Source of the DNA: Candidatus Nitrosopumilus sp.
GTDB lineage: Archaea; Thermoproteota; Nitrososphaeria; Nitrososphaerales; Nitrosopumilaceae
DNA length: 64,000 bases
Direction of reading: 5' to 3'
Assembly (NCBI RefSeq): GCF_028278985.1
Contig: NZ_JANQTA010000002.1
Span: forward strand, 1-64,000
How positions within the stretch are numbered: the stretch's first letter is position 1; each line of letters begins with the position of its first letter. The notes under the pieces are model-generated. The model did no database searches and was not told the DNA's origin. It saw only the letters and a list, made by a program, of their open reading frames with translations. The position numbers were made by a program, and so were the translations under genes. Of the stretch, positions 18,861 to 26,778 are shown piece after piece.

Positions 18861-19046
18861 ATGGACATACTAATCGGTTTAGTTATTGCAATGTTCATAA
18901 TCACAGCAGGTTATGTTGGATATCATGCATCTCAAGCTCCTGTAGAAGCAGGAGGTCACAGCATTACAATTGAACCTGAGACGCTTGAAGAGAATTTCTC
19001 AATTTTAGAATTAGAGAAGGTAATTGTTTCAAAAGTAATTCATTAA
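18861..19046 (+). CDS. Small single-span membrane protein, function unknown
   Basis: Sixty-one residues from the ATG at 18861, beginning with one membrane helix (MDILIGLVIAMFIITAGYVG) and a short, acidic external or cytoplasmic tail. I chose 18861 rather than 18825 because a TATA-like GCTTATAG lies about 28 nt upstream and the helix then begins at residue 2. The two preceding basic codon stretches look non-coding. It is divergent from aspS and followed by another small gene and purP. Confidence 0.6.
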   Translation: MDILIGLVIAMFIITAGYVGYHASQAPVEAGGHSITIEPETLEENFSILELEKVIVSKVIH

Positions 19047-19084
19047 GACACATTACATAAATTGCCTGGGAATATACCATTTTC

Positions 19085-19294
19085 ATGACACTATCTGATA
19101 AGGAAAAACTAGTTGCAGTGATTTCTAATGGGGTTTCAGTTTTCTCACTATTGCAAGAAAGAGGGGAATTACCTCAAAATGCAACCATGTATGATTTTGT
19201 TCTCAAAGTTATTCCCGAAGATCTCAAAGAAGGATTATCAGTTGAATTAATTGATGAAGTTTTCCAATATGTCACATCCGCACATAGTTCATAA
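19085..19294 (+). CDS. Small acidic protein, function unknown
   Basis: A 69-residue soluble protein, probably helical (LSDKEKLVAVISNGVSVFSLLQ...DFVLKVIPEDLKEGLSVELIDEVFQYV). Not recognised. It lies 27 nt upstream of purP on the same strand, so co-transcription is likely. Codon use matches its neighbours. Confidence 0.6.
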   Translation: MTLSDKEKLVAVISNGVSVFSLLQERGELPQNATMYDFVLKVIPEDLKEGLSVELIDEVFQYVTSAHSS

Positions 19295-19321
19295 AGTACA
19301 AAAATCTAGGTTAAACATACA

Positions 19322-20347
19322 ATGAACTCTATTGCAACTCTTGGTTCTCACTGTTCATTACAAGTCCTAAAAGGGGCAAAAGATGAAGGTCTTAAAACAC
19401 TGCTAGTTTGTGAGAAAAGACGTGAAAAATTATACAAGAGATTTCCATTTATTGATGAATTAATCATAGTAGATTCTTTTAAAGAAGTTCTTGATCAAAA
19501 ATGCCAATCAATTTTAGAACAAAACAACGCCGTATTGATTCCTCACGGAACTCTAATTGCTCAAATGAGTTCAGACGAGATTGAATCAATCAAGACTCCA
19601 GTTTTTGGAAATAAATGGATTCTCAGATGGGAATCAGACAGAGAGATGAAAGAGAAACTCATGAGAGAAGCAAATCTTCCAATGCCAAAACCTGTAACTA
19701 ATCCAAGTGAAATTGAAAAACTATCCATTGTAAAAAGACAAGGCGCAGCTGGTGGAAAAGGCTACTTTATGGCAGCAAATGAAGAGGATTACAATACTAA
19801 AAGAAACCAGTTGATTGCTGAAGGAGTAATTTCCAAAGATGAAACATTATACATTCAAGAATATGCTGCAGGTGTTTTGGCTTATTTGACATTTTTCTAT
19901 TCTCCACTAAAAGAAGAATTGGAATTTTACGGAGTTGATCAAAGACATGAATCAGATATTGAAGGTCTAGGAAGAATTCCTGCTGAACAACAACTAAAAT
20001 CAGACAAGGTACCATCATTCAATGTTATTGGAAATAGTCCACTTGTGTTGCGTGAATCATTACTAGATGAAGTATATACAATGGGAGAAAATTTTGTTGA
20101 AGCTGCAAAAAGAGTTGTGGCACCTGGCATGAATGGCCCATTTTGTATAGAGGGAGTGTATGATGAAAATGCAAAATTCACATCATTTGAATTTTCAGCT
20201 AGAATTGTAGCAGGTTCAAACATCTACATGGATGGCTCACCATATTACTCTCTATTATTCAATGAAACAATGAGTATGGGAAAAAGAATTGCAAGAGAAG
20301 TAAAACTTGCATCAGAATCAAATCAAGTAGATAAAATTACTACTTAG
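19322..20347 (+). CDS. purP: Formate-dependent FAICAR synthetase PurP
   Basis: The archaeal enzyme that uses formate and ATP to formylate AICAR in the penultimate step of IMP synthesis. The N-terminal domain (IATLGSHCSLQVLKGAKDEGL) and the ATP-grasp core with the glycine-rich VKRQGAAGGKGYFMA and a terminal EFSARIVAGSN metal/phosphate segment match PurP. Length (341) is typical. It overlaps the convergent phnE by 8 nt at its 3' end. Confidence 0.9.
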   Translation: MNSIATLGSHCSLQVLKGAKDEGLKTLLVCEKRREKLYKRFPFIDELIIVDSFKEVLDQKCQSILEQNNAVLIPHGTLIAQMSSDEIESIKTPVFGNKWILRWESDREMKEKLMREANLPMPKPVTNPSEIEKLSIVKRQGAAGGKGYFMAANEEDYNTKRNQLIAEGVISKDETLYIQEYAAGVLAYLTFFYSPLKEELEFYGVDQRHESDIEGLGRIPAEQQLKSDKVPSFNVIGNSPLVLRESLLDEVYTMGENFVEAAKRVVAPGMNGPFCIEGVYDENAKFTSFEFSARIVAGSNIYMDGSPYYSLLFNETMSMGKRIAREVKLASESNQVDKITT

Positions 20348-21131
20348 ACTCAGTAGTTACTTCCATACCATGTTGAGATTTTACAATATACTTATCTCTA
20401 ATCTTAACACTAACCCAATCAATTGCTAGCACAGTGATCAATACAACAATCATGAATATTGCAGCTTTGCCATATTCAAAGAATTTAATGTAATTGATAA
20501 TATAGAATCCAATACCACCTGCACCAACTAATCCTAGTATGCTGGTTTGTCTTACATTATAGTCAAACATGTAGAGAACTTGACTTAACAAGTGAGAAGC
20601 AGATTCAGGAATTACAACATATCGAATTAGTTGCCATTTTGAAACACCAATAGAACTTACTGCATCCATAGGATCTGCATCAATTGTTTCAATTGCTTCA
20701 TACTGTAATTTTGCAACAAAACCTAGAGTATACATGATAATGGCTAATACTCCTGCAAAAGGACCAAGACCCACCATAATTACAAATAAAATTGCCCATA
20801 AAATGGAAGGAAAAGTACGAATTGCTGCTAATAATGCTCTGATTGGTGCATAAACATACTTGCTGTTCAAATTTCTTGCAGCAAGTAAACTAAGTGGTAA
20901 TGCTAATGCTACACCAACAACAGTTCCAATAAATGCCATCTGAATAGTTTCAACCATTGCCCATAGTGCAGTAGGAATATGTTTTGGTTCAACAAGCAAC
21001 ATTTCCTCTAAAACAATCCCAAGATTTGGCAATCCTTCAACAAATTCAATTGGATTTGCTTCTACGTTGTAAGATGCTACTACTAAAAGTGCAATTATTA
21101 CACCAATAATGATATTATTTTTTGGTGTCAT
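20340..21131 (-). CDS. phnE: Phosphonate/phosphate ABC transporter permease PhnE
   Basis: A 263-residue inner-membrane permease with about six membrane segments and the EAA-type loop (EAIETIDADPMDAVSSIGVSKWQLIRYVVIPE, conserved Gly at SIG) that docks the ATPase. The RTFPSILWAILFV and RQTSILGLVGAGGIG stretches are typical of PhnE. It is the last gene of phnD-phnC-phnE and overlaps phnC by 17 nt. A single permease gene implies a homodimer. Confidence 0.93.
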   Translation of the reverse strand: MTPKNNIIIGVIIALLVVASYNVEANPIEFVEGLPNLGIVLEEMLLVEPKHIPTALWAMVETIQMAFIGTVVGVALALPLSLLAARNLNSKYVYAPIRALLAAIRTFPSILWAILFVIMVGLGPFAGVLAIIMYTLGFVAKLQYEAIETIDADPMDAVSSIGVSKWQLIRYVVIPESASHLLSQVLYMFDYNVRQTSILGLVGAGGIGFYIINYIKFFEYGKAAIFMIVVLITVLAIDWVSVKIRDKYIVKSQHGMEVTTESK

Positions 21132-21945
21132 CGGAATACATCTCCATGATTTCTTCTGTAGTCATATTACCTGTTTGAAAATCAACAATTTTGTCACCTT
21201 CAACACCAATTTCAAGAACTTTGTTACCTTCTTTGATTACCGCAACACGATTAGCATATTCTAGTGCAAGTTGCATATCGTGATGAACCATAATGGCAGT
21301 AAGATTGATTCGTTTCTGAGCATCTGCAATCAAATCCATTATTTCTCTTGCAGTCACATGATCAAGTTCTGAAACAATTTCATCTGCTAGTAGAATTTTG
21401 GGCTTTTGCATTAATGCACGGGCAATAGCCACCCTTCGTTTTTCACCACCACTTAACATGTAGGCTTTTCTATCTTCTTTTCCAGATAATCCAACCTGTT
21501 TAATGATTTTTTTAGCTTCAGAGACTTCGTTTTCTGGAAATTTTTTAAACATTGATTGAATTTTACTTAATCTTGGCAAACATCCAATTATGACATTCTC
21601 TAGTACTGTGAGATTTTTTACAAGACCAAGATTCTGAGGAATGTAACCAATAGTATGCATCATTTTTTTGAATTTTTTTTCATTCATGTTTGGAGTCATA
21701 TAATCAATTTTGATTGTACCATTACTTGGAATCATCATTCCATTCATTAATTTCAATAAAGTAGATTTTCCAGAACCTGATTGACCCACTATTGCATAGT
21801 TTGTCCCTCTATCGATTGAGAGATTGATATGATCTAATGCAAAATTCTTTGAATCATATGATGTAGAGACATCATTCATCTGAATAATTTTCTTTGTAGA
21901 AATTAATGAAAAAGAAGGAGTATTGGTCATCTGAATTTGTTTCAT
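21115..21945 (-). CDS. phnC: Phosphonate/phosphate ABC transporter ATPase PhnC
   Basis: An ABC ATPase with Walker A VGQSGSGKSTLLKLM (~55), Q-loop IGYIPQNLGLV, signature YMLSGGEKRRVAIARAL, Walker B KILLADEIVSELD and the H-loop VHHD. Asp-Glu is replaced by DEIVSELD, the usual PhnC form. Seventeen nt separate it from phnD and it overlaps phnE. The N-terminal ~18 residues before IIQMNDVSTSYD look dispensable, so a later start is possible. Confidence 0.93.
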   Translation of the reverse strand: MKQIQMTNTPSFSLISTKKIIQMNDVSTSYDSKNFALDHINLSIDRGTNYAIVGQSGSGKSTLLKLMNGMMIPSNGTIKIDYMTPNMNEKKFKKMMHTIGYIPQNLGLVKNLTVLENVIIGCLPRLSKIQSMFKKFPENEVSEAKKIIKQVGLSGKEDRKAYMLSGGEKRRVAIARALMQKPKILLADEIVSELDHVTAREIMDLIADAQKRINLTAIMVHHDMQLALEYANRVAVIKEGNKVLEIGVEGDKIVDFQTGNMTTEEIMEMYSDDTKK

Positions 21946-21962
21946 GTTCAGATATCCAGTTT

Positions 21963-23051
21963 TTATTTGCTCTTGTTGTATTTGTCTAGAATCAACTGAT
22001 CAAGACCTGTTAATGCGTTAATGAAGTTACCAAACTCACCAATGTGCATAGTTGTAGTTGTAGGAACAAGTGCTTCTGCACCATACAAGTCCTTTAGAAT
22101 GTAATTGTGCTCATCATAATTGAGTTCAATTAATGCATCAACTAATGCGTTTTTGGTAGAATCAGACATGTCTGCACTAACCATGAATACGTGAGAAGGA
22201 ACTGGACCAATTGTGGTAACTGGACGCAATTTCTTTTGATCCTCTAATTCAAGGTATTTTGCAGGTGCAATATCAGAGCCAAATGCAACATCAACATTAC
22301 CATTAAGGAGTAATTCTAATGCTGCCTTGTATCCACCAGCAAAAGTATAACTTTCAAAGTTTTTTGCTAAAGCGGATTCTAATGCTACAATATCGTCACC
22401 TTCGATTGTGACATGTCCATCAGTCACTAAGGTTCCCATTGGTCTAACAAAACCAGAAGATCCAGTAATGCTAGTAAATGCTACTTTTTTGCCAACAGCA
22501 TCTTCAATGTTTTGAAGAGAGTCATTGTCAGCTAATGTCCAAACTGTTGCTTGATAATTTACTTTACCTTTAACAAGTTCAGCCAAAACTGCTTCTGCTC
22601 CTGTTCTTTCATGGGTAATCCATGCAGGGCCTGTATCCATAAAGGCAGCATCAATGTGACCAAACTTCATTCCTTCAATTATGGTTTCATAATTGGTTGG
22701 TACAACGATTTCAACATCAACACCTAATTCAGCTTCAAGGAATTTTTCTAAAGCTTCAGCCTTAGGAGTTAATTCATCAGCCTTTTCAACTGGAATAAAT
22801 CCAATTGTTAGTGTGTCAACATCGACAGATTTTGAATCAGATGAAACATTGATGATACCATTTTCTACAAGAAACTCAATTCCGTTTAGAAAAGTTGCAT
22901 CATCTACGGCACCCTCTGCCCACCAACCAGCATTGGTTTTAATCCAATCAGGAAGAGAACCTTGTGCTTGAGCGGTTTGTGTCAATGGAATTGTTGCCAT
23001 GCCAATAGCTGCAAATGCAACAACAAATGCCATGATTGTTTTTTGTTTCAT
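21963..23051 (-). CDS. phnD: Phosphonate/phosphite/phosphate-binding protein PhnD with N-terminal WIKxxAxWWA module
   Basis: An extracytoplasmic binding protein of 362 residues. After a signal peptide (AFVVAFAAIGMATIPLTQTAQAQ) comes a ~40-residue module with SLPDWIKTNAGWWAEGAVDD and GIEFLVENGIINV, a motif found repeatedly in thaumarchaeal envelope proteins. The PhnD fold then follows from about residue 75 (LTIGFIPVEKADELTPKAEALEKFLE), with the ligand-site TSITGSSGFVRP and DVAFGSD segments. There is no lipobox Cys. Substrate could be a phosphonate, phosphite or phosphate. Its promoter (23082-23131) carries the operator shared with the wHTH pair. Confidence 0.92.
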   Translation of the reverse strand: MKQKTIMAFVVAFAAIGMATIPLTQTAQAQGSLPDWIKTNAGWWAEGAVDDATFLNGIEFLVENGIINVSSDSKSVDVDTLTIGFIPVEKADELTPKAEALEKFLEAELGVDVEIVVPTNYETIIEGMKFGHIDAAFMDTGPAWITHERTGAEAVLAELVKGKVNYQATVWTLADNDSLQNIEDAVGKKVAFTSITGSSGFVRPMGTLVTDGHVTIEGDDIVALESALAKNFESYTFAGGYKAALELLLNGNVDVAFGSDIAPAKYLELEDQKKLRPVTTIGPVPSHVFMVSADMSDSTKNALVDALIELNYDEHNYILKDLYGAEALVPTTTTMHIGEFGNFINALTGLDQLILDKYNKSK

Positions 23052-23081
23052 GATTACTGAAAAAATTAGGTCTAGCTAAAT

Positions 23082-23131
23082 TATTTAAACGGGTTTTTCA
23101 TTCTAAATTGACATTCTAAATCTCTAGAATG
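23082..23131 (-). promoter_or_regulatory. phnDCE promoter with CATTCTA-N6-TAGAATG operator
   Basis: On the minus strand a TATA box lies at 23082-23092 (plus strand TATTTAAACGG), about 35 nt from the phnD ATG. Just upstream is a perfect 20-bp palindrome, CATTCTA (23112-23118), six bases, TAGAATG (23125-23131), plus an extra direct half-site CATTCTAAAT at 23099-23108. The same TATA decamer and palindrome layout precede the wHTH genes at 24107-24151. Confidence 0.65.
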
Positions 23132-23139
23132 AGAACAAG

Positions 23140-23301
23140 TTATACTAATTTCTCTATATGGACAATGTCATCTTCAGTGCCGAAGTAGCGCTTTTCATGG
23201 CAACTCTCACAAACTAACCATTCAGGCTCATATGAACTCCCTTTTGCAGGCCTATATCGGATTTTATACATTGGCGTATGAGATTTGTTGCATGTATCCA
23301 T
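23140..23301 (-). CDS. 53-residue zinc-finger microprotein
   Basis: A short frame between phnD and the wHTH genes. The product starts MDTCNKSHTPMYKIRYRP and contains a later WLVCESCHEKRYFGTEDD, giving Cys4-His8 and CxxCH as probable zinc ligands. A TATA box (TTATATATCA on the minus strand, plus 23322-23331) lies about 26 nt before the ATG, so the message is probably leaderless. Codon use and the metal-ligand spacing argue for a real gene. Function unknown; its 3' end lies close to the phnD operator. Confidence 0.7.
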   Translation of the reverse strand: MDTCNKSHTPMYKIRYRPAKGSSYEPEWLVCESCHEKRYFGTEDDIVHIEKLV

Positions 23302-23394
23302 ATAACCAAAAGTGGGATTTTGATATATAATTTAATTACAAAAGTTTCATTTCTGGAAAAAAACTACTTTTGTCAGTAATTTTTCATACATAAT

Positions 23395-23745
23395 CTACAG
23401 GCTCGATTTTGGATTATCTGTATTTGGATAGAGATTAAGACTAGGTTCCAAATTATCCAAAGTTATTTCCACTTTACCTATTCTACTTCGATACATTTTG
23501 ATTTTTTTCCCCTCAGGAGAAATAACGAATCTATCTACTTCAGCTAATGCCAAATCTTCCAAAGTTGACAGGGTCTTGTAAACAGTAGATATTGAGATTT
23601 TGAGTTCTTCTGCAATTTGTGTTGCATCTTTTGATTCATTTTTGACTGAAAACAAGACTGAGCGAGTACAAACATTACTTAATGATTCAATAATTTTTTG
23701 AGTAATGTCAAATTCAGATAATTGGATAATGTTAGGTTTAGACAT
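23395..23745 (-). CDS. Winged-helix regulator, second of a tandem paralogous pair
   Basis: A 116-residue single-domain wHTH protein. Helices FDITQKIIESLSN and TRSVLFSVKNESKDATQIAEEL precede the recognition helix (ISISTVYKTLSTLEDLALAEV) and a wing ending KKIKMYRSRIGKVEI. It is clearly a duplicate of the gene 4 nt upstream (23750-24082), with matching DITQK, STVYKxLxxLE and YRSRI blocks. Four nt between them and equal size suggest co-expression and possibly a heterodimer. No ligand domain is present. Confidence 0.85.
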   Translation of the reverse strand: MSKPNIIQLSEFDITQKIIESLSNVCTRSVLFSVKNESKDATQIAEELKISISTVYKTLSTLEDLALAEVDRFVISPEGKKIKMYRSRIGKVEITLDNLEPSLNLYPNTDNPKSSL

Positions 23746-23749
23746 AGAA

Positions 23750-24082
23750 TCACTTGTTTGGAATTAATGTTAATGATGGTTCGGGTTTTTTAATTGAAAT
23801 GTCTGCCTTGCTAATTCTACTTCGATAAACTTTGTATTTTCTACCTTTATCAGATAACATCCACTTTTCAACCTCAATTAATGTTAGTTCTTCAAGATCT
23901 GCTAGTTTTTTGTAAACAGAGCTTAGAGGGATTTTGAGTTTTACAGAAAGTTCAGCAGCAGTGTTTCCTTTACGAATTATAGAAAATAGAATAGCTCTTG
24001 ATTCAGTATCAGCTAATGCTTCAATTACTTTTTGAGTAATATCATATTTTTTTAATTGAGGTAATGTTAACTTTCTAGACAT
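23750..24082 (-). CDS. Winged-helix regulator, first of a tandem paralogous pair
   Basis: A 110-residue wHTH protein (YDITQKVIEALADTESRAILFS, recognition region IPLSSVYKKLADLEEL, wing with KYKVYRSRISKADI), paralogous to the next gene downstream. Its promoter carries the same palindrome as the phnD promoter, so the pair probably controls itself and phnDCE. It could also act on the neighbouring cbtBA genes; only the operator match supports the phn link. Confidence 0.85.
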   Translation of the reverse strand: MSRKLTLPQLKKYDITQKVIEALADTESRAILFSIIRKGNTAAELSVKLKIPLSSVYKKLADLEELTLIEVEKWMLSDKGRKYKVYRSRISKADISIKKPEPSLTLIPNK

Positions 24083-24106
24083 TAAATTTCAAAACAATGG
24101 ATGATG

Positions 24107-24151
24107 TATTTAAACGGAATCCTATGATTCTCATTCTATAGATTTAGAATA
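24107..24151 (-). promoter_or_regulatory. Promoter of the wHTH pair with operator matching phnD's
   Basis: The TATA sequence TATTTAAACGG (plus strand, 24107-24117) is identical to that of phnD and lies about 29 nt from the wHTH ATG. CATTCTA (24132-24138), six bases, TAGAATA (24145-24151) matches the phnD palindrome in arm sequence and spacing, with one changed end base. It sits 1 nt from the end of the cbtA gene. Confidence 0.65.
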
Positions 24152-24152
24152 T

Positions 24153-24884
24153 CTATGTGTAAGATTCAGGTATTTGCTTATGTGGACGAAATTTGTTCCA
24201 AAATAATCCCAAAATCAAGCCTACAGATACCCAAAAAGTAGATACCCCAAGAACTGACATTAATCTAAATTCATTTACCAAATCCATAGGGGCAGTTACC
24301 TCATCAGGATTTTCTGGCATTGCAAAAAACACTGAGGATATGAAAACAGCATATCCAATTAATGCAACCAACTTTTTGTTTGATTTGAATTTCTTTGATA
24401 ATTGGTAAAATCCAACTGCACCAAAACCCGAGATTGCAATAAATGATAAATATAAAATTGCACGTAAAACGACAGTTTCACCATCCCCAACAGTAGGAGG
24501 ATTTGCCGGATATTTGAGGAAAGGAATTAGATATAGAGTAAACCACATTATTCCTGCAAGCAAAAATGCTTTCTTTACATCAGTATTTCCAGGTAATGCA
24601 TGTCTAGATAATGCATAGACTATTCCAAATAAAGCACCAATAGAAGTTCCCAAAATTGCACCAGCTAAAACTTGTCCTCCTTTTTGCCAATCACGATATG
24701 CATCATATTCTACCCAAAATTGCGGAGTGTCCTCTTCTTCACCTGACTCAAACAAGTTTTGATTTTCAATTCCTATTGCCTCATCAAGGTAAGGCTCAAC
24801 AATTCCTAAATTTACAATTCCATGAATTGTGCCAGATATAGCACCTGAAACCAAAACAATAGCTAAGAACAATACAGTTTTCAA
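24153..24884 (-). CDS. cbtA: Probable cobalt transporter subunit CbtA
   Basis: A 243-residue integral membrane protein with six to seven hydrophobic segments. The opening VLFLAIVLVSGAISGTIHGIVN, the YDAYRDWQKGGQVLAGAILG loop and the SRHALPG segment resemble CbtA of predicted B12-linked cobalt transporters. It follows the small cbtB gene by 11 nt. Cobalt supply for cobalamin is the likely role, since this group makes B12 and uses it. Its stop lies next to the wHTH operator. Confidence 0.82.
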   Translation of the reverse strand: MKTVLFLAIVLVSGAISGTIHGIVNLGIVEPYLDEAIGIENQNLFESGEEEDTPQFWVEYDAYRDWQKGGQVLAGAILGTSIGALFGIVYALSRHALPGNTDVKKAFLLAGIMWFTLYLIPFLKYPANPPTVGDGETVVLRAILYLSFIAISGFGAVGFYQLSKKFKSNKKLVALIGYAVFISSVFFAMPENPDEVTAPMDLVNEFRLMSVLGVSTFWVSVGLILGLFWNKFRPHKQIPESYT

Positions 24885-24895
24885 ATTAAAGACAC

Positions 24896-25111
24896 CTAAT
24901 GGCAGGGAAATCCTGCGGCATGTCTCATGTCATGAGTTAGTTCATGAATGTAAAGATCCTCAAAAGCTTGCTCCCCTAAAACAACGCTAAAGGTGTGACC
25001 TTGATCATATCCAACAACAAACAATCCTGCTACAAATATTGCTGCTAAAACCACAATTCCCAAAATAGGAGTTGATGATTTTGAAATTGTTACGTTATTT
25101 GTATGAGACAA
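24896..25111 (-). CDS. cbtB: Probable cobalt transporter subunit CbtB
   Basis: A 71-residue protein with one membrane helix (ILGIVVLAAIFVAGLFVVGYDQGH) and the C-terminal His/Cys signature HELTHDMRHAAGFPCH typical of CbtB, probably a metal-collecting tail. The start is a TTG at 25111, supported by a TATA box (25133-25140) 25 nt upstream, so leaderless. Metal transport role follows from the family and from cbtA directly downstream. Confidence 0.85.
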   Translation of the reverse strand: MSHTNNVTISKSSTPILGIVVLAAIFVAGLFVVGYDQGHTFSVVLGEQAFEDLYIHELTHDMRHAAGFPCH

Positions 25112-25154
25112 TATGGGCCATCTTTATTCAAATTATATAAGTTGTTGGATAGAG

Positions 25155-25180
25155 CATCCAATTTATATATTCTAGGCATG
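25155..25180. promoter_or_regulatory. Candidate metal-regulon motif, copy near cbtB
   Basis: CATCCAATTTA, then TATATTC, then TAGGCATG closely matches 39472-39498 near znuA, with about three differences and a one-base gap. It lies 44 nt upstream of the cbtB start, while the other copy lies 46 nt upstream of znuA. It also contains a plus-strand TATA-like core, so it could instead start a transcript toward the response regulator at 25270. Confidence 0.5.
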
Positions 25181-25269
25181 CAAAAAAATATCATAATTTT
25201 TTAAAATTGTTAGTTTGAGATCTAACATACTGTTCTTTTTGATGTATATTTTCTTAGAGAAATTAGAAA

Positions 25270-26043
25270 ATGAGTACATCGGACACAAAGACAAATGGAA
25301 ATTATGAAAATCAAATTTCTGAGATTATTCAAGGAGAATTAATCGAAGTTTATGGGGCAAACGGTTATAGATCAATAATGCAGACAATGAAAAACATTTG
25401 TGGAAAATCAGAAAAAGAAATTATTACAAACTATGAGTTATTTGCAGAATTAGCAGAAGGTGTTTTTGGAAGATTAGCAGATGGGAAAATTTTAGACCCA
25501 ATAAAAAAACAAATTGAAAAAATTGGTGAAGAAAATATCCAACAAGTAGAGAAAACAGAAGTTAAAAAACCAATGAAATTGTTAATTGCTGATGATGAAC
25601 CTGAAATTTTGGAATTATACAAAGTATTCTTAGAATCCAAAGGTAAAGAAACGACTCTCACAACAGATGGAAAAAAATGCATAGATGCATACAAAAAAGA
25701 CTTTGCTGAGAATAATTCAAGTAGTTTTGATTTGGTAATACTTGATCAAAAAATGCCATTTATGACGGGTTTGCAAGCAGCAACGGAAATTCTAAAAATT
25801 AATCCACAACAAAGAATACTATTTGCATCAGGTTATTTAGAAAAAACCCTACTTGAAATTTTATCAAGATTAGACCGAGCCATTGCAGTTATTGAAAAAC
25901 CATTTTCATTAGATGTTCTAAACCACATGGTTGACAATACCACTATGTTTGAAAAATTAGATAAAGTGAACATCAATCAAACAGAAAAAGAAATTGATGA
26001 AAAAATGGCTGAAGCCATGACCATCATACAAAATCAATTCTAA
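25270..26043 (+). CDS. Response regulator with an N-terminal accessory domain
   Basis: A 257-residue protein. Residues 1-90 form an unrecognised helical domain (GELIEVYGANGYRSIMQTMKNICGKSEKEII...LAEGVFGRLADGKI), followed by a receiver domain with IADDEPEI, phospho-acceptor Asp in LVILDQKMPF and Lys in VIEKPFS, then a short helical tail. It has no DNA-binding output domain. A TATA-like TGTATATTTTC lies 25 nt before the ATG. The N-terminal domain before a receiver is unusual; in this group such domains may be the output or sensor part. Confidence 0.85.
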   Translation: MSTSDTKTNGNYENQISEIIQGELIEVYGANGYRSIMQTMKNICGKSEKEIITNYELFAELAEGVFGRLADGKILDPIKKQIEKIGEENIQQVEKTEVKKPMKLLIADDEPEILELYKVFLESKGKETTLTTDGKKCIDAYKKDFAENNSSSFDLVILDQKMPFMTGLQAATEILKINPQQRILFASGYLEKTLLEILSRLDRAIAVIEKPFSLDVLNHMVDNTTMFEKLDKVNINQTEKEIDEKMAEAMTIIQNQF

Positions 26044-26092
26044 AAATATTTCATCTAAGAAAGTATTTACCTGAAATCATTTTTCAAAAATT

Positions 26093-26734
26093 ATGTCAAA
26101 GGCTTTCTTGGCAATTCCAATAGCAATAGGGATTATTGCAGGCTTGTTTTTGGCATTTTACCCAGAGTCAGAAAATGAATCGAAATTACTTACAAAATCA
26201 AATTTGATTGAAAATGGTTCTCCAATTTTAGGTAATTCAGGTGCTCCTATTACAATTTTAGAGTGGGGAGATTATCAATGCACTTATTGTTACAGATTCC
26301 ATCAAAATACTCTTGATACAATAAATCAAGATTTTATTGAAACAGGCAAGGTAAAACTTGTTTTCAAAGATTTTCCATTAAATGGTCCTGATTCACTATT
26401 AGCTGCTGAAGCATCATACTGTGCTGAAGATCAAGGCAAGTATTGGGAATATCACGATGAGTTATACAAAAACTGGGGAGGAGAAAGAACAGGATGGATT
26501 ACTAGAGTTGCCCTCGATAAATTTGCCCAAAATGTCAATTTAGAACTTGAAGAATTCAATAATTGTTTAGATGAGAAAAAGTATCAAAATAGAGTTATTG
26601 CTATTCACGAGTTTGGAAAAGAAATTGGAATTGATGCCACACCATCATTTCTAGTATTCAATGATGAGAAAATCATCAAAATTAGAGGAAACCAGCCTTT
26701 AGAAGTTTTTTTGAAAACTATTGATGATTTGTAA
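26093..26734 (+). CDS. DsbA-family thiol-disulfide oxidoreductase, membrane-anchored
   Basis: A 213-residue protein with an N-terminal membrane anchor (FLAIPIAIGIIAGLFLAFYP) and a thioredoxin-like domain containing the active site WGDYQCTYCYRFH (CxxC) and the cis-Pro loop DATPSFLVF. The inserted helical region and a second Cys pair (YCAEDQ...NCLDEKK) fit the DsbA/Fe-S DSBA group. It probably oxidises or isomerises disulfides of exported proteins outside the membrane. It lies 44 nt before the aRF1 gene and may share its transcript. Confidence 0.88.
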   Translation: MSKAFLAIPIAIGIIAGLFLAFYPESENESKLLTKSNLIENGSPILGNSGAPITILEWGDYQCTYCYRFHQNTLDTINQDFIETGKVKLVFKDFPLNGPDSLLAAEASYCAEDQGKYWEYHDELYKNWGGERTGWITRVALDKFAQNVNLELEEFNNCLDEKKYQNRVIAIHEFGKEIGIDATPSFLVFNDEKIIKIRGNQPLEVFLKTIDDL

Positions 26735-26766
26735 TCAAATCAATCAAAATTAATACAGCATAAAAA

Positions 26767-26771
26767 GGAGG
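26767..26771 (+). promoter_or_regulatory. Strong Shine-Dalgarno site of the release factor gene
   Basis: GGAGG sits 7 nt before the ATG at 26779. Such a full site is rare here, where most genes appear leaderless, and it suggests that the release factor is translated as an internal cistron, probably with the DsbA-like gene upstream. Confidence 0.75.
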
Positions 26772-26778
26772 AAAACAA

